Origin: Thiotrichales bacterium
GTDB lineage: Bacteria; Pseudomonadota; Gammaproteobacteria; Beggiatoales; Beggiatoaceae
Length of the DNA: 64,000 nucleotides
Reading direction: 5' to 3'
NCBI GenBank assembly: GCA_016745035.1
Contig: JADGDE010000007.1
Span: 111,333-175,332, forward strand
Positions 63,606 to 64,000 of the stretch are shown piece by piece (the stretch's first letter is position 1; every line of letters starts with the position of its first letter). Below the pieces are notes generated by a model. The model saw only the letters and a program-made list of their open reading frames with translations, had not been told where the DNA came from and did not search any database. The position numbers and the translations under genes are program-made.

Positions 63606-64000
63606 TTAAACAGAAACAAATCCAGTAGGATCTATAAAATTAACAGGATCATATGCCACATATCCATAAAGATTAGAATCCCCCCCATCAAACCGAATAG
63701 GATCCTTAGCCGTCCAGCGCCCAGTCAATATTTTTTTTATGGGTGTCTACAACTATCTACAACTAGTCTTCTACAACTAGTCTACCCCGCAAAACCAAAA
63801 GGCTGGAACTGTGGATTGGTATCGAGTATAATATTACCAAAGACATCGTAATCCATACTATTTTTATGGGTGTCTACAACTTCAGTAACAACTTCAGTAA
63901 CAACTTCAGTAACAACTTCAGTACCATCAAACCGAATAGGATCCTTAGCCGTCCAGCGCCCAGTCAATATTTTTTTTATGGGTGTCTACAACTATCTACA
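63606..64000 (-). pseudogene. scrambled RHS-core remnants
   Basis: Three RHS pieces occur in the wrong order. First [14 protein letters not shown] (near 63965-63924), then [20 protein letters not shown] ending FAG with a stop at 63782, then [14 protein letters not shown] again, followed by [20 protein letters not shown] and GFVSV with a stop at 63606. In intact proteins the FGNI part comes before TGRW. The last piece is the true C-terminus. A 77-base block (63685-63761) repeats exactly at 63924-64000. The gene is decayed and continues beyond the window. Confidence 0.78.
63876..63923. repeat. 12-bp tandem repeat, four copies
   Basis: ACAACTTCAGTA is repeated four times without mismatch and adds TEVV units in frame to the RHS text on the minus strand. 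It directly follows ATGGGTGTCT. The gap from 63492 to 63605 has a second tract, three copies of TTAAGTTTTTT, also next to TGGGTGTCC, and no gene. Confidence 0.85.

Noticed and set aside
63876..63923. Possible CRISPR-like array
   Set aside because: The repeats are 12 bases and directly tandem without spacers; no cas gene is present.

Overview
The window looks like chromosome of a gammaproteobacterial sulfur oxidiser. AccA, Tgt, Ppc, RelA, EpmA, Uup and the MreD/PBP2/RodA proteins are gammaproteobacterial in type, and a block of c-type cytochromes, a SulP permease, DsrE-like proteins and a SoxB-like enzyme points to thiosulfate/sulfur metabolism. The heavy load of short repeats, MITEs and IS remnants resembles Thiotrichales (Beggiatoa/Thiothrix-like) genomes; that placement is inference from gene content, not from a phylogeny.

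Layout. 1-4251: pyrC (cut by the edge), a dynamin-like GTPase and accA on the minus strand, then a divergent glycerate 2-kinase. 4252-4752: two adjacent MITEs. 4753-11497: a multi-PAS diguanylate cyclase, tgt and ppc. 11543-14906: an AT-rich, tightly overlapping four-gene cassette (ATPase + PIN-like nuclease, then ATPase + TOPRIM protein) that looks like a defence island between ppc and the formaldehyde detoxification pair frmA-fghA. 17012-26613: a low-GC accessory region with a secreted lipase and small unknown genes (one frameshifted in a homopolymer), MITEs, and a frameshifted sigZ plus arsM bounded by attC-like palindromes and long direct repeats. It also holds a stray copy of the soxB 3' end, an IS4-type remnant, a secreted monoheme protein and a PD-(D/E)XK-like nuclease.

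26614-33514: a seven-gene minus-strand cluster (cytochrome c4-like, two TsdA-like diheme cytochromes, SulP permease, two exported DsrE-like proteins, SoxB-like hydrolase), divergent from a cyclic-nucleotide-binding/rhodanese protein. 34751-42608: an exported FAH-fold protein, then mreD-mrdA-rodA (without mreBC), epmA, uup and a DUF6164 protein. 42835-49849: a roadblock protein, a beta-barrel outer-membrane protein between two matching hairpins, crcB, an EnvC-like protein, an RND transporter and a small membrane protein. 49863-50600: a decayed IS1-type element. 50597-57119: a WecA/WbpL-type transferase, relA, and a three-gene operon of radical SAM protein, zinc-finger protein and HAD phosphatase. 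57334-59156: a response regulator/histidine kinase and an LPS-type glycosyltransferase. 59164-64000: an IS5-type element, an internally deleted DDE element whose ends match the MITEs, a pentapeptide-repeat membrane protein, two REP-associated transposases (one broken) and scrambled RHS-core debris.

The most interesting candidates are the four-gene ATPase/nuclease cassette, the non-canonical SoxB/TsdA/DsrE cluster, the orphan integron-like sigZ-arsM cassette, the MITE family with its deleted parent-like element, and the radical SAM/zinc-finger/HAD operon. No tRNA, rRNA or CRISPR array was recognised.
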